Assembly: GCA_016935315.1 (NCBI GenBank)
Contig: JAFGRD010000051.1
Span: 1 to 64,000 of the forward strand
Source: Pirellulales bacterium
Lineage (GTDB): Bacteria > Planctomycetota > Planctomycetia > Pirellulales > Thermoguttaceae
Length of the DNA stretch: 64,000 bases
Direction: 5' to 3'
This document shows positions 36,033 through 45,629 of the stretch, in pieces; the first letter of the stretch is position 1; each line of letters begins with the position of its first letter. Under the pieces are notes generated by a model. That model saw only the letters and a program-made list of their open reading frames with translations. It did not search any database and was not told the origin of the DNA. A program made the translations under genes and the position numbers.

Positions 36033-36359
36033 ATGCACCCTGCCACGAAAGAGCCCTTGACGATGCTGCCGCTGGAGTCTCTCGCCGAAGCGGCCGAGTG
36101 TCTGAAGACGCTGGGACATCCGGTTCGGCTGCGGATAGTGGAGATTCTGATGCAGGGGGAATACGCGGTCAACGAAATCGCCCGACTGTGTGGACTACCC
36201 CCCCATCAGGCGTGTCAGCATCTGAGGCTGCTGAAGAGCCATGGGCTGCTGGGAAGCGCGCGTCGCGGGCGGGCCGTTTTCTATGCGATCACCGACCCGC
36301 GACTACCGCGATTGCTGGGCTGTATTCGGGCTACCTGCAATCCGGGTGAGCAACTTTAA
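36033..36359 (+). CDS. ArsR/SmtB family repressor
   Basis: This 108-residue winged-helix protein has LKTLGHPVRLRIVEILM at residues 24-40 and recognition helix PPHQACQHLRLLKSHGLL at 56-73. The wing is GRAVFYAI. The classical ELCVCDL metal site is missing. Cysteines are C23, C53, C61, C97 and C102, so a thiol or persulfide switch as in SqrR/BigR relatives is plausible. The next gene is a sulfur-transfer fusion 27 bases downstream, which supports that reading. It probably represses its own promoter through the palindrome at 36004-36023. The start is ATG 36033; ATG 36063 is possible if the message is not leaderless. Confidence 0.88.
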   Translation: MHPATKEPLTMLPLESLAEAAECLKTLGHPVRLRIVEILMQGEYAVNEIARLCGLPPHQACQHLRLLKSHGLLGSARRGRAVFYAITDPRLPRLLGCIRATCNPGEQL

Positions 36360-36386
36360 CGGCCCGAACATGCGGATGGGAGCCAG

Positions 36387-38894
36387 ATGAACATGTCGCC
36401 GCGAAAACGAATTCTGATTGTCGGTGGTGTGGCGGGCGGCGCTTCGGCGGCTGCCCGGGCACGGCGTCTCTCGGAAGAAGCCGAAATCGTCTTGTTTGAA
36501 CGGGGCGAACACGTTTCCTTCGCCAATTGCGGATTGCCTTACCACATCGGCGGCACCATCACCGACCGTGATCGGTTGTTGGTGCAAACGCCCAAGGGCA
36601 TGAGGGAGCGTTTCCGGATCGACGTGAGGACCCGAAGCGAGGTCACCCGCATCAGTCGCGACCAGCGGCGGGTGACGGTCCGCAGTCTGGAGACGGGCGA
36701 AGAGAGTCGCGAGCCGTACGACGTGCTGATTCTCAGCCCGGGAGCAGAACCGCTCCGCCCACCGATCCCGGGGGCCGACCATCAACGGGTCTTCACGCTT
36801 CGCAACCTCCACGACATGGATGCGATCAAGCGGGTCGTCGACGAGTCGAGTCCTGACCGTGCAGTCGTTGTCGGCGGCGGATACATCGGTCTGGAGATGG
36901 CAGAAGCCTTGCGCCATCGTGACGTCGGCGTCACGCTGGTGGAGATGGCCGATCAGGTCTTCGTGGCGGCCGATCCGGAAATGGTCACACCGATCCACCA
37001 GCAGTTGCAGTCCCACGGCGTGGACCTTCGTCTGGGCACCTCGATCACGGCCATCCACGAAGAGAACGGTCAACTGAAGACGGTATTAAGCAGTGGCCAG
37101 GCGGTGGAATGCCAATTGGTGATTCTGGCCGTGGGTGTCCGCCCCGAGGTTGCCTTGGCCCGCGAAGCGGGGATCGAGATCGGCCCGACGGGCGGCATCG
37201 TCGTCGATGCGCACCAGCGCACCAGCGATCCGAACGTATACGCCGTGGGCGATGCCGTCGAAGTCACGCATCTGGTGGACGGCCGGAAGACGCTGCTCCC
37301 GCTGGCCGGGCCCGCCAACCGGCAAGGGCGGATTGCGGCCGACAATGCCTTGGGGCGGGCCAGCCAGTATACGGGGAGCCAAGGCACGGCCATCTGCAAG
37401 GTCTTCGATCTGGCCATCGGCATGACCGGGATGAGCGAGAAGGCGCTGAAGCAGGCCGATATCGAGTGCGAGAAGGTCTACGTCCATCCGGCCAACCACG
37501 CCGGCTACTATCCCGGCGCCGTTCAGATCAGCCTGAAGTTGCTGTTCGATCCGGGCAGTGGCAGGATTCTGGGGGCCCAAGCGGTCGGCGCCGCTGGCGT
37601 AGACAAGCGGATTGACGTGTTGGCGGTGGCGCTGCGGGCGGGCCTGACGGTTCACGATCTGGCCCAGCAGGAGCTCTCGTACGCCCCGCCGTACGGTTCG
37701 GCCAAGGACCCGATCAACTACGCTGGTTTCGTCGCCGCCAATGTACTCGACGGCGACGCAAAGCTCTGCCACGTGGAGGACGTGCTGCACCCCGACCAAA
37801 GCCAAATGCTGCTGGACGTTCGCACCCCGGCGGAGACGGAGGCCGGCACGATCCCGGGGGCCAAGAGTGTCCCGGTGGACGAGCTCCGCGAGCGTCTCGA
37901 CGAGTTGCCCCGCGATCGAGAGCTGCTGGTATTCTGCCATGTGGGGCTGCGGGGCTACATCGCCTGCCGCATCCTTGCGCAACACGGATTCGCCTGCCGC
38001 AATCTCAGCGGCGGCTACAAGACCTATCGAGCCGCCACGACCGTCAAGGTGGCGGCGGAACGAACGGAGTTGGAGGCCGTTGGAACGGAGGAGATCGCCG
38101 ACGACACGGGCGAGCGTACGCCGATCTCGACATCCGAGGAGCGAGTGCGGCCCGAGATCGTCAAGGAGATCGACGCCCGATCGCTGCAATGTCCCGGACC
38201 CATTGTGAAGTTGAAAGCGGAACTCGATGCGGTTGCCGAAGGCCAAGCCGTAGCGATCGTCGCCAGCGACCCCGGTTTTCCAAGCGATGTGGCGGCCTGG
38301 TGCGAAAGCACGGGAAACCGGCTCCTGGACATTTCGACCGACAACGGGGCTTGCCGAGCGACGATCGTCCGGCTCAGCCGCCCCGCCCCGGCGGTGTCGG
38401 CGGAGGCGACTCTTGGCGTGTCCTCCAAGAACAAGACGATTGTGGTCTTCAGCGGCGATCTGGACAAGGCCCTGGCCGGGTTCGTCATCGCCAACGGCGC
38501 CGCCGCCATGGGCAGCCGCGTGACGATGTTCTTCACGTTTTGGGGCATCAACGTGCTCCGCAAGTCCCGGGGAATGCGCGTGAAGAAGAACCCGATCGAA
38601 CGCGTGTTCGGCTGGATGATGCCTCGCGGCGCCGATCGGTTGAAGCTCTCGAAGATGAACATGGGCGGCATGGGGGCGGCGATGATCAAGGGTATCATGC
38701 AACGAAAGAACGTCGACTCGTTGCCTGAGATGATCCGTTCGGCCCAAGCGGCCGGAGTCCGTCTGATCGCCTGTTCGATGAGCATGGGCCTGATGGGGAT
38801 CCACCGTGAGGAGCTCATCGACGGCGTGGAAGAAGGCGGCGTGGCCCTGTACCTCAACCAGGCCGAGGCGGGAAACGTGAATCTGTTCATCTGA
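36387..38894 (+). CDS. CoA-disulfide reductase / rhodanese / TusA / DsrE fusion
   Basis: This 835-residue protein joins four sulfur-handling modules. Residues ~5-450 are an FAD/NAD(P)H reductase of the CoA-disulfide reductase group: GGVAGGASAAARARR for FAD and single active Cys48 in FANCGLPYHIGG. Residues ~465-555 are a rhodanese with Cys517 in FCHVGLRG. Residues ~595-665 are a TusA/SirA carrier with Cys602 in LQCPGPIVKLK. Residues ~680-835 are a DsrE/F-like domain with Cys796 in IACSMSMGLMG. All four thiols are present, so sulfur could pass along one chain. It probably reduces or relays persulfide. The preceding arsR gene is its likely regulator and the two should share a transcript. Confidence 0.92.
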   Translation: MNMSPRKRILIVGGVAGGASAAARARRLSEEAEIVLFERGEHVSFANCGLPYHIGGTITDRDRLLVQTPKGMRERFRIDVRTRSEVTRISRDQRRVTVRSLETGEESREPYDVLILSPGAEPLRPPIPGADHQRVFTLRNLHDMDAIKRVVDESSPDRAVVVGGGYIGLEMAEALRHRDVGVTLVEMADQVFVAADPEMVTPIHQQLQSHGVDLRLGTSITAIHEENGQLKTVLSSGQAVECQLVILAVGVRPEVALAREAGIEIGPTGGIVVDAHQRTSDPNVYAVGDAVEVTHLVDGRKTLLPLAGPANRQGRIAADNALGRASQYTGSQGTAICKVFDLAIGMTGMSEKALKQADIECEKVYVHPANHAGYYPGAVQISLKLLFDPGSGRILGAQAVGAAGVDKRIDVLAVALRAGLTVHDLAQQELSYAPPYGSAKDPINYAGFVAANVLDGDAKLCHVEDVLHPDQSQMLLDVRTPAETEAGTIPGAKSVPVDELRERLDELPRDRELLVFCHVGLRGYIACRILAQHGFACRNLSGGYKTYRAATTVKVAAERTELEAVGTEEIADDTGERTPISTSEERVRPEIVKEIDARSLQCPGPIVKLKAELDAVAEGQAVAIVASDPGFPSDVAAWCESTGNRLLDISTDNGACRATIVRLSRPAPAVSAEATLGVSSKNKTIVVFSGDLDKALAGFVIANGAAAMGSRVTMFFTFWGINVLRKSRGMRVKKNPIERVFGWMMPRGADRLKLSKMNMGGMGAAMIKGIMQRKNVDSLPEMIRSAQAAGVRLIACSMSMGLMGIHREELIDGVEEGGVALYLNQAEAGNVNLFI

Positions 38895-38985
38895 TGGATC
38901 GCCGCCACCTCACCGGCAAGCGGCGACCCGCCAGGCAGCCACCGGCGGCCGTGAATTCGGGGCCTCGCCCCCCGGATAGGCCCCC

Positions 38986-39015
38986 TGCCACAAATCGGCG
39001 GGATTCTGCTACAAT
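38986..39015 (+). promoter_or_regulatory. Candidate promoter of tyrA
   Basis: TACAAT at 39010-39015 with a weak TGCCAC at 38986-38991 (18-base spacer). The -10 overlaps the beginning of the repeat-end motif at 39014-39042. The leader would be about 50 bases. Confidence 0.35.
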
Positions 39016-39042
39016 GCCCAACTTGTTCTTTTACGAGTCCTT
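39014..39042 (+). repeat. Solo terminal motif of repeat family A
   Basis: The 29 bases starting ATGCCCAACTTGTTCTTTTA closely match the terminal inverted repeats at 61171-61201 and 61372-61402 and the end of the copy at 11051-11222. The body of the element is absent here. It lies between the sulfur fusion gene and tyrA. Confidence 0.6.
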
Positions 39043-39071
39043 GGCTTGCGGAGAGCTGCTCGGGGATACTC

Positions 39072-39917
39072 ATGAATCGCCTGGAAAACGTGGCCATCGT
39101 TGGGGTGGGTCTGATTGGGGGATCGATTGGATTGGCCTTGCGGCAGCGCGGGCTGGCCGAGAAGGTGACCGGTATCGGACGGCGGCAAGTCAGTCTGCGG
39201 ATCGCCCGGCGCGTCGGGGCAGTGACCAACACCTCGATCGATCTGGCCAAGGGCGTTGCCGGAGCCGACCTGGTCGTCGTCTGCACGCCCGTGGGGCGAA
39301 TCGTCGAGGATGTCCGACGCGCGGCCGAGTATTGCCCCAAGGGGACGCTGATCACCGACACCGGCAGCACCAAGCGGACGATTGTCGAAGCCCTGGATAC
39401 CGGGCTCCCGCGGAAGTGCCGTTTCCTGGGCGGCCACCCGTTGGCCGGTGGCGAAAGGGGCGGCCCGGTCAATGCCCAGCCGGAGCTGTTCAACGGCCAC
39501 GTGGCCGTCATTACCCCGACGATGAACACCCGAGCCGAGGATTTCGACCTGCTCGAAGAGTTTTGGATGAGCCTGGGGTCGATGGTCGTTCAGATGCCGG
39601 CCGCCGAGCACGATCGGGCCTTGGCGATGACCAGCCACCTGCCGCATGTCGCCGCCACGGCGTTGGCGGCAATCATTCCGGAGCAACTCTTCCGGCTGAC
39701 CGGCACGGGGTTTTGGGACACCACGCGCCTGGCCTGCGGCGATCCGTCTCTCTGGATGCAAATCCTCGAGCTCAACCGCGATCATGTGCTCTCGGCGCTG
39801 GAGGAGTATGGAGGCACATTGGCCGCCTTGCACGCCGCCATCCGCGACGGCAATCAGGCCGAACTGGAACGAATCCTCACTACAGCCAAGAAGAACCGCG
39901 ATGCTTTGGGAAGTTGA
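39072..39917 (+). CDS. tyrA: Prephenate dehydrogenase
   Basis: This 281-residue enzyme should convert prephenate to 4-hydroxyphenylpyruvate with NAD in tyrosine synthesis. The Rossmann motif [10 protein letters not shown] lies at residues 11-20. The catalytic-region motifs [13 protein letters not shown] and [12 protein letters not shown] follow, the latter with the conserved histidine, and the helical C-terminus has [14 protein letters not shown]. Arogenate specificity cannot be excluded. Its last 17 bases overlap the start of the purSL gene, so the two are probably translated from one message. There is no ACT regulatory domain, so length is at the short end of the family. Confidence 0.93.
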   Translation: MNRLENVAIVGVGLIGGSIGLALRQRGLAEKVTGIGRRQVSLRIARRVGAVTNTSIDLAKGVAGADLVVVCTPVGRIVEDVRRAAEYCPKGTLITDTGSTKRTIVEALDTGLPRKCRFLGGHPLAGGERGGPVNAQPELFNGHVAVITPTMNTRAEDFDLLEEFWMSLGSMVVQMPAAEHDRALAMTSHLPHVAATALAAIIPEQLFRLTGTGFWDTTRLACGDPSLWMQILELNRDHVLSALEEYGGTLAALHAAIRDGNQAELERILTTAKKNRDALGS

Positions 39918-42870
39918 CATCTATCCGGCCCACGGCCAGCCGGACTTGATCGCCGGCCGGGTGGCCGCGTCGGCCGCCGAGTTGGGATTGACGGAAGACC
40001 TGACCGTTCGCTCGGGCCGCGGATACCTGATCCAGGGAGACCTCGACCGAGACCAGGTGACGCGAATTGCACACGAGCTGTTGGCGGATCGGGTCGTCGA
40101 GCGCACGGTCGTGGCTCCGGTGGGGGATGCGGCGTTGGCCGAGGCGCCGGAGGGTCACCCTCGCCTGATTCACGTGTTGGCCAAACCCGGTGTGATGGAC
40201 CCGGTGGCCCAGAGCGCGCTGCAGGCCATCGCCGATTTCGACATCGACGCCGAAGCGGTCCGTACGCTGAAGAAGTACTGGATCGGCCCGCTGGCCGACG
40301 ACCGACTCGACCTGCTCTGCTCGAAAGTCCTGGCCAACGACGCCATTGAGCAGGTGATCGTGGGGCCGCTGGACTTCGAGCGCCTCGAGTTCGGCTCGCC
40401 CTATGTGCTCAAGCCGGTGACCGTGCCGATCCGCAACATGGACGACGCGACCCTGCGGCGGTTCAGCCTTGAAGGACAACTCTACCTCTCGCTGACCGAA
40501 ATGCAGACGATCCGCGCCCACTTCGACTCTCTGGGCCGCGAGCCGACCGACGTCGAATTGGAGACCATCGCACAAACCTGGAGCGAGCATTGCAGCCACA
40601 AGACGCTGGCCGGGCGGATCCGTTACCGAGATTCGCGGGGCGAGCGGCAGTTCGACAACATGCTCAAGGAGACGATCTTCGCCGCCACCGTGAGAATCCG
40701 CCAATCGCTCGGCGAGGACGACTGGTGCGTGAGCGTCTTCGAGGACAACGCGGGCGTGATCCGGTTCGACGAGAAGTACAACGTCGTTTTCAAGGTGGAA
40801 ACGCACAACCACCCCTCGGCCTTGGAGCCGTACGGCGGAGCCAATACGGGCATCGGCGGCGTGATCCGCGATCCGATGGGCACCGGCATGGGCGCCAAGC
40901 CGATCTGCAACACCGATGTCTTCTGCTTCGCGCCGCCGGATACGCCGTTCGGAGAGATCCCCCCCGGCGTACTCCACCCGCGGCGGGTCATGCAGGGGGT
41001 CGTCGCCGGTGTCCGCGACTACGGCAATCGCATGGGCATCCCCACAGTCAACGGCGCGATCTACTTCGACCCACGATATCTGGGCAATCCGCTGGTCTAT
41101 TGCGGCAACATCGGCCTGATTCCCCGCGAGAAGTCCTTTAAGGAGGCCAAACCGGGCGACCTGATCGTCGCGCTGGGAGGACGCACCGGACGCGACGGCA
41201 TCCACGGTGCCACGTTCAGCTCGGCCGAGTTGACCAGCCAGAGCGAGACCGTCTCCGGCGGGGCCGTGCAGATCGGCAACGCGATCACCGAGAAGATGCT
41301 GCTGGATGTACTCCTGGTCGCTCGTGACCGGGGGCTTTACCACGCCGTGACCGATTGCGGGGCCGGCGGGTTCTCCAGTGCCGTAGGCGAGATGGGCGAG
41401 AAAATCGGTGCCGAAGTCTGGTTGGAACGCGCACCGGTGAAATACGAAGGGCTCTCGTACACCGAGATCTGGATTTCCGAGGCCCAGGAACGCATGGTGG
41501 TCGCCGTGCCGGAATGGCGCTGGGAGGAACTGTCGCAGTTGTGTGAATCCGAAGGTGTCGAGGCTACGGTGATCGGCAAGTTCGTGCCGACGGGCCGCTT
41601 GGTGCTGAAGTACGCCGACCACCAGGTGGCCGACCTGTCCATGGAGTTTTTGCACGACGGCCGCCCGCCGGTCGTTCGCGACGCGGTATACACGCCGCCC
41701 GCCGTCGAGGCGGAGACGCCACCGCAGAAGGCAACCTGGGACTATACGGATGAGCTGCTCCGCATCCTCGGCTCGTTGAACGTGTGCTCGAAGGAATGGG
41801 TGGTCCGCCAGTACGACCACGAGGTGCAGGGCGGCAGCGCGATCAAGCCGCTGGTGGGCGTGCGGAACGACGGTCCGGGGGACGCCGCCGTGTTGCGGCC
41901 GGTGCTCGATTCGCGACGCGGCATCGTCATCGCCTGCGGCATGAATCCGCTCTACGGCGACTTCGACACGTACTGGATGGCCGCCAGTGCGATCGACGAG
42001 GCAGTCCGCAACTGCGTGGCCGTGGGGGCCGACCCGAGCCGCATTGCCATCCTCGACAATTTCTGTTGGGGCAACACCGATCGGCCCGAGACGCTCGGCT
42101 CGCTGGTGCGGGCGGCCTTGGCCTGCTACGACGTGGCCACGGTGCTGGGCACGCCGTTCGTCAGCGGCAAAGACAGCCTCAACAACGAGTTCCGACCCGA
42201 GGGCGCCGAGGAACCGATCTCGATCCCGCCGTCGCTGTTGATCAGTGCGTTAGGCCAGGTCGACGACGTGGGCCGCTGTGTGACGATGGACCTGAAGCAG
42301 CCGGGGAACCATCTTTACCAGGTCGGCCTGACGCGAAGAGAAATGGGCGGGTCGCACTACGCATGGATCGGGCGACGTGCCGGCGGTCAAGTGCCCAAGG
42401 TCGATGCCGAGTCGGCCAAGAGAACCTTCGCCGCGCTGCATCGTGCGATCGATGCCGGGCTGGTCCGCGCGTGCCACGATTTGAGCGAGGGGGGCTTGGC
42501 CGCGGCGGCGGCGGAAATGGCGTTTGCAGGAGGTCTGGGGGCGAGGATCGCCCTGGGCACCGTGCCTCATGAGATCGACTTGCAGGAGCAGGCCGACGAC
42601 GTGGCCGTGCTGTTGTTCAGCGAATCGAACACCCGTTTTCTCGTTGAGATATCGCCCGAGAATGCCGAGGCATTTGAGGCGATGCTCGGCGAGGCGGCCC
42701 ATGCGATGATCGGCGAGGTAGTCGACAGCGGCAAACTGGAGATTCTCGGTCCCGCCCGGCCGATTCCCGACGGCGAGCCGGGAGAGACCGGCACGCCGCT
42801 GGTCGTCGAAGCCAACTTGGAGACCTTGAAGGAGGCGTGGCAGAAGCCGTTGCGGTGGCCCGCCTATTGA
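39901..42870 (+). CDS. purL: Phosphoribosylformylglycinamidine synthase, PurS-PurL fusion
   Basis: This 989-residue enzyme carries out the ATP-dependent amidation of FGAR in purine synthesis, using ammonia from PurQ. Two PurS-like units come first: residues 1-80 ([16 protein letters not shown]) and about 85-170 ([17 protein letters not shown]). The PurL synthetase follows, with [36 protein letters not shown] and the second-half motif GKDSLNNEF. Small PurL is about 740 residues, so the N-terminal addition is real. The start at ATG 39901 is fixed by homology and overlaps tyrA. purQ follows after 33 bases, making a functional complex in one operon. Confidence 0.94.
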   Translation: MLWEVDIYPAHGQPDLIAGRVAASAAELGLTEDLTVRSGRGYLIQGDLDRDQVTRIAHELLADRVVERTVVAPVGDAALAEAPEGHPRLIHVLAKPGVMDPVAQSALQAIADFDIDAEAVRTLKKYWIGPLADDRLDLLCSKVLANDAIEQVIVGPLDFERLEFGSPYVLKPVTVPIRNMDDATLRRFSLEGQLYLSLTEMQTIRAHFDSLGREPTDVELETIAQTWSEHCSHKTLAGRIRYRDSRGERQFDNMLKETIFAATVRIRQSLGEDDWCVSVFEDNAGVIRFDEKYNVVFKVETHNHPSALEPYGGANTGIGGVIRDPMGTGMGAKPICNTDVFCFAPPDTPFGEIPPGVLHPRRVMQGVVAGVRDYGNRMGIPTVNGAIYFDPRYLGNPLVYCGNIGLIPREKSFKEAKPGDLIVALGGRTGRDGIHGATFSSAELTSQSETVSGGAVQIGNAITEKMLLDVLLVARDRGLYHAVTDCGAGGFSSAVGEMGEKIGAEVWLERAPVKYEGLSYTEIWISEAQERMVVAVPEWRWEELSQLCESEGVEATVIGKFVPTGRLVLKYADHQVADLSMEFLHDGRPPVVRDAVYTPPAVEAETPPQKATWDYTDELLRILGSLNVCSKEWVVRQYDHEVQGGSAIKPLVGVRNDGPGDAAVLRPVLDSRRGIVIACGMNPLYGDFDTYWMAASAIDEAVRNCVAVGADPSRIAILDNFCWGNTDRPETLGSLVRAALACYDVATVLGTPFVSGKDSLNNEFRPEGAEEPISIPPSLLISALGQVDDVGRCVTMDLKQPGNHLYQVGLTRREMGGSHYAWIGRRAGGQVPKVDAESAKRTFAALHRAIDAGLVRACHDLSEGGLAAAAAEMAFAGGLGARIALGTVPHEIDLQEQADDVAVLLFSESNTRFLVEISPENAEAFEAMLGEAAHAMIGEVVDSGKLEILGPARPIPDGEPGETGTPLVVEANLETLKEAWQKPLRWPAY

Positions 42871-42903
42871 CGTCTGACGATCCCTTGACAACCGACCAGC
42901 ACC

Positions 42904-43734
42904 ATGCCCCAGCCGAACGTCCTTATTCTTCGTGCCCCCGGCACAAACTGTGACCTGGAAACTGCCTTCGCCTTCGAGAAAGCCGGCGGCAAGGCGGAAC
43001 TGCTGCACATCAACCGGCTCTTGGAGAACCCCGGCCTGTTCGAACGGTTCCAGATCCTCTGCATTCCCGGCGGTTTCAGCTACGGCGACGACGTGGCTGC
43101 CGGTCGCATTCTCGGCAACCAGATCCAGCACCACCTCGCCGAACAGATGACCCGATTCCAGGCGGAAGGGAAGTTGATCCTCGGCATCTGCAACGGCTTC
43201 CAGGTGCTGATCAGGCTGGGAGTGCTGCTCGACCGCGATCCGCCACAGGCCCCGCCGGTCACGCTGACTTGTAACGGCTCGGGCAAGTTCGAAGATCGCT
43301 GGGTGCGGCTCGACGTCCAGGGAGCCAAGTGTGTATTCCTGTCCGGTATCGACTCGATGTACCTGCCGGTAGCGCATGCGGAAGGGAAGTTTGTGGCCCG
43401 CGACGAGGACGTGCTCTCCCGATTGGGCGACAACGGGCAACTCGTGCTGCGCTACCTGCCGCTGGATGGGCAGGATCGGCGCGGGGAGAAGGCCCGCAGT
43501 TCATGCGACCGTGATTTCGGGGTCTCGTGCCAAGTGCCGTATCCCGACAATCCAAACGGTTCGGTGGCCGACGTGGCGGGCATCTGTGATGCCACGGGCC
43601 GCGTGTTGGGACTGATGCCGCACCCCGAACGGCACGTCGATCCGACGCATCATCCCCGCTGGACCCGCGGCGAAGCCGGCCAACTCGGCGACGGTCTGCA
43701 AGTATTCGTCAACGCGGTGCGATATTTCGCCTGA
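42904..43734 (+). CDS. purQ: Phosphoribosylformylglycinamidine synthase glutaminase subunit
   Basis: This 276-residue class I glutamine amidotransferase supplies ammonia to PurL. The nucleophile Cys96 lies in LILGICNGFQVL, the oxyanion region is IPGGFSYGDD, and the His-Glu end of the triad is in LMPHPERHVDP. The conserved start VLILRAPGTNCD is present. It is longer than the ~225-residue Gram-positive PurQ, with an insert around residues 190-215. This matches its pairing with a PurS-fused PurL. Confidence 0.95.
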   Translation: MPQPNVLILRAPGTNCDLETAFAFEKAGGKAELLHINRLLENPGLFERFQILCIPGGFSYGDDVAAGRILGNQIQHHLAEQMTRFQAEGKLILGICNGFQVLIRLGVLLDRDPPQAPPVTLTCNGSGKFEDRWVRLDVQGAKCVFLSGIDSMYLPVAHAEGKFVARDEDVLSRLGDNGQLVLRYLPLDGQDRRGEKARSSCDRDFGVSCQVPYPDNPNGSVADVAGICDATGRVLGLMPHPERHVDPTHHPRWTRGEAGQLGDGLQVFVNAVRYFA

Positions 43735-43758
43735 CTGGCCCTCGGGGTCTCCGGGGCC

Positions 43759-43764
43759 TATAAT
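43759..43764 (+). promoter_or_regulatory. -10 box for the 62-residue protein
   Basis: A perfect TATAAT lies 28 bases before the start at 43792. No good -35 box is present at the usual distance. Confidence 0.35.
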
Positions 43765-43791
43765 TGGCTGGGTTCCCGAAGGAGGTGTGTC

Positions 43792-43980
43792 ATGACCGAT
43801 CAGCCGACGTTGTCGGAAGCGGAATGGTCCTTGGTGGCCGATCTGCTGGAGCGCGAACGGGGCGAGTTGTCGGTGGAGATCCGCCACACGCGCACGAGCA
43901 CCGTTCGAGAGGAACTGCGTCAACGAGAGAAAACGGTCAAGGGGATGCTGAACCGTCTGCATCAGCCGACGGAAACCTGA
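43792..43980 (+). CDS. Small helical protein, 62 residues
   Basis: I do not recognise a named family. The gene has a very strong ribosome site (AAGGAGGTG) seven bases before ATG and its own -10 box, so it is real. The protein is one long charged helix pair: LSEAEWSLVADLLERERGEL, then EIRHTRTSTVREELRQREKT. There is no membrane segment or cysteine. Proteins of this size and pattern are common but unnamed in planctomycetes, to my memory. It may be a small binding partner. It stands alone between purQ and the convergent spoVG gene. Confidence 0.75.
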   Translation: MTDQPTLSEAEWSLVADLLERERGELSVEIRHTRTSTVREELRQREKTVKGMLNRLHQPTET

Positions 43981-44092
43981 CCACAGCACACGTGTGCTGC
44001 CGCGGCCCCCGGCTTGGGCCACGCTCCGAGAAAGCCGGAGAAGTGAGCGCTCCTGTCTGGGGCGCCTCTGTGCAGGACTGGTCTGTCCGGAA

Positions 44093-44677
44093 TTACTCGA
44101 AGATTCCGGATCCAAACCCCTCGTTGGACGTCTGCTTGGGCTGCGGCTGCTGTGCGGGAACTCGGTGAGGACCACGGGGCTTTTCCGCGCCCTGGATCTG
44201 CCTTGGTTCGACCGGCTGCGGCTCGGTCGACGCGGGCGATGACGACGCGACCGCCGGCTGGGCGTGGTCGAAGTCGTCGTAGCTGGGGATATATCCGGGC
44301 TGACTCGCCCGGTCCTTCTCCTCAAGGAAGGCCTTGATGACCCGTTCTTGGATCATTTCCCGACACATCGAGTTAATCGGATGCGCGATGTCGGCATACA
44401 GCTTGGCACGACCTTCCTCGTCCTTGATTGCTAGCTGCTCCTTCAACCGTGCGCCGCACTGGTTGCAGAAGGCCGAGCGCAGATGATTCTTGCAACCGCA
44501 CTGGGGACAGTGGGCGGTCAACTTGCGACTGGGCATCGCGACAAAGGGCCCCGTGGCCCCTTCGATGATCTTCAGATCGCGGACGACGAACGCATCGTCG
44601 AAGGTGATCGAACAGAATGCCTGGAGTCGCTCTCCCGGCTCGTCCATGAGCTTGACGCGAACCTCGGTGATTTCCAC
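44093..44677 (-). CDS. spoVG: SpoVG-like nucleic acid-binding protein with an inserted zinc ribbon
   Basis: This 194-residue protein starts [11 protein letters not shown] from GTG 44677, with AAGGAG seven bases before. The SpoVG core is clear: ASITLDHEFVV-like [17 protein letters not shown] and FVAMPSRKL, then [19 protein letters not shown]. In ordinary SpoVG these last two blocks are only ~8 residues apart. Here about 42 residues separate them, holding a four-cysteine zinc ribbon (C57, C60, C71, C74). After the core comes a ~60-residue Pro/Gln-rich tail. SpoVG binds DNA or RNA as a site-specific regulator; the ribbon could add a contact. It is 28 bases behind ispE, a pairing also seen in Firmicutes. 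Confidence 0.88.
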   Translation of the reverse strand: MEITEVRVKLMDEPGERLQAFCSITFDDAFVVRDLKIIEGATGPFVAMPSRKLTAHCPQCGCKNHLRSAFCNQCGARLKEQLAIKDEEGRAKLYADIAHPINSMCREMIQERVIKAFLEEKDRASQPGYIPSYDDFDHAQPAVASSSPASTEPQPVEPRQIQGAEKPRGPHRVPAQQPQPKQTSNEGFGSGIFE

Positions 44678-44705
44678 GGCCGTTCTCCTTACGTTTGCGG
44701 GCGAT

Positions 44706-45629
44706 TTAACGGCAACTTCGCACTGCAAAGACGTTACCCACGCCGTTTGCCTGTAAACGTCTCGCGATGCGTTGCGCATGCCTCGCGTGACGGCAAAGCC
44801 CAAAGTAGGATGTTCCGCTTCCGCTCATTCCGTGCCCCCAAAAGTCCTCGTCTGCAAACCGCTGCTGCAAACGGCAGATCCAGGGTGATAATGTCTCGGC
44901 AGCCGGCCGCAACCGGTTGAACAGAAGCCGGCCGACTTCTTTTGTGTCTCCTGCAGAAAGGGCCTTACGAAGCGGTTCGACGGCTTTCGGTTTCCCGGCG
45001 GGCCGACAGACATCGTATACGGCGGCCGTCGACAAACCGACCGGAGGGCGCACCAACACAAAGCTCAGGTTCACTGCCCGCGCGATCGGCACAACCTGCT
45101 CACCTCGGCCCCGGCAAATGGCCGGACCACCGACAAGGAAGAACGGTACGTCGCTGCCCAGCTCGGCAGCCATCCGCGCCAACTCGCCGGGCGCCCGACC
45201 CAGACCCCACCCTTCGTTGGCGGCCACCAACGCGGCCGCCGCGTCGCTCGATCCTCCGCCGAGCCCCGCTTCCGTAGGGATTCGTTTGACGAGCCGCAAT
45301 CTTGCCCCACGACCAGTGCCCACGCGATGCCGAAGCAACTCGACCGCCCGCACTACCAGGTTGTCGCTTCCCTCGGGCAACGTATCCGGCCCGGTGTCGT
45401 CCGACTCAGGGCCGCAACTGCCGCCCGATTCCAGAAGCCTCTCGCACTCCAGTTTGATCTGCCCGCTTGGCTCCTCTCGGAAATACAAAGTGTCGTACAA
45501 ATCCACGGGACACATGAGCGTTTCAATCTCATGGTATCCGTCAGCACGTTGGGCCAGCACCTCGAAAAACAGGTTCAACTTTGCCGGTGCATTCACCACG
45601 ATGTCAACCGCGGACCGACGGACGTACAT
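44706..45629 (-). CDS. ispE: 4-diphosphocytidyl-2-C-methyl-D-erythritol kinase
   Basis: This 307-residue GHMP-family kinase phosphorylates CDP-methylerythritol in the MEP isoprenoid pathway. [22 protein letters not shown] near the N-terminus includes the substrate Lys and the family start. The ATP loop [17 protein letters not shown] is at about residues 117-133. [20 protein letters not shown] and the C-terminal [11 protein letters not shown] complete the three GHMP motifs. An acidic insert around residues 65-85 is unusual. It leads the ispE-spoVG transcript. Confidence 0.95.
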   Translation of the reverse strand: MYVRRSAVDIVVNAPAKLNLFFEVLAQRADGYHEIETLMCPVDLYDTLYFREEPSGQIKLECERLLESGGSCGPESDDTGPDTLPEGSDNLVVRAVELLRHRVGTGRGARLRLVKRIPTEAGLGGGSSDAAAALVAANEGWGLGRAPGELARMAAELGSDVPFFLVGGPAICRGRGEQVVPIARAVNLSFVLVRPPVGLSTAAVYDVCRPAGKPKAVEPLRKALSAGDTKEVGRLLFNRLRPAAETLSPWICRLQQRFADEDFWGHGMSGSGTSYFGLCRHARHAQRIARRLQANGVGNVFAVRSCR

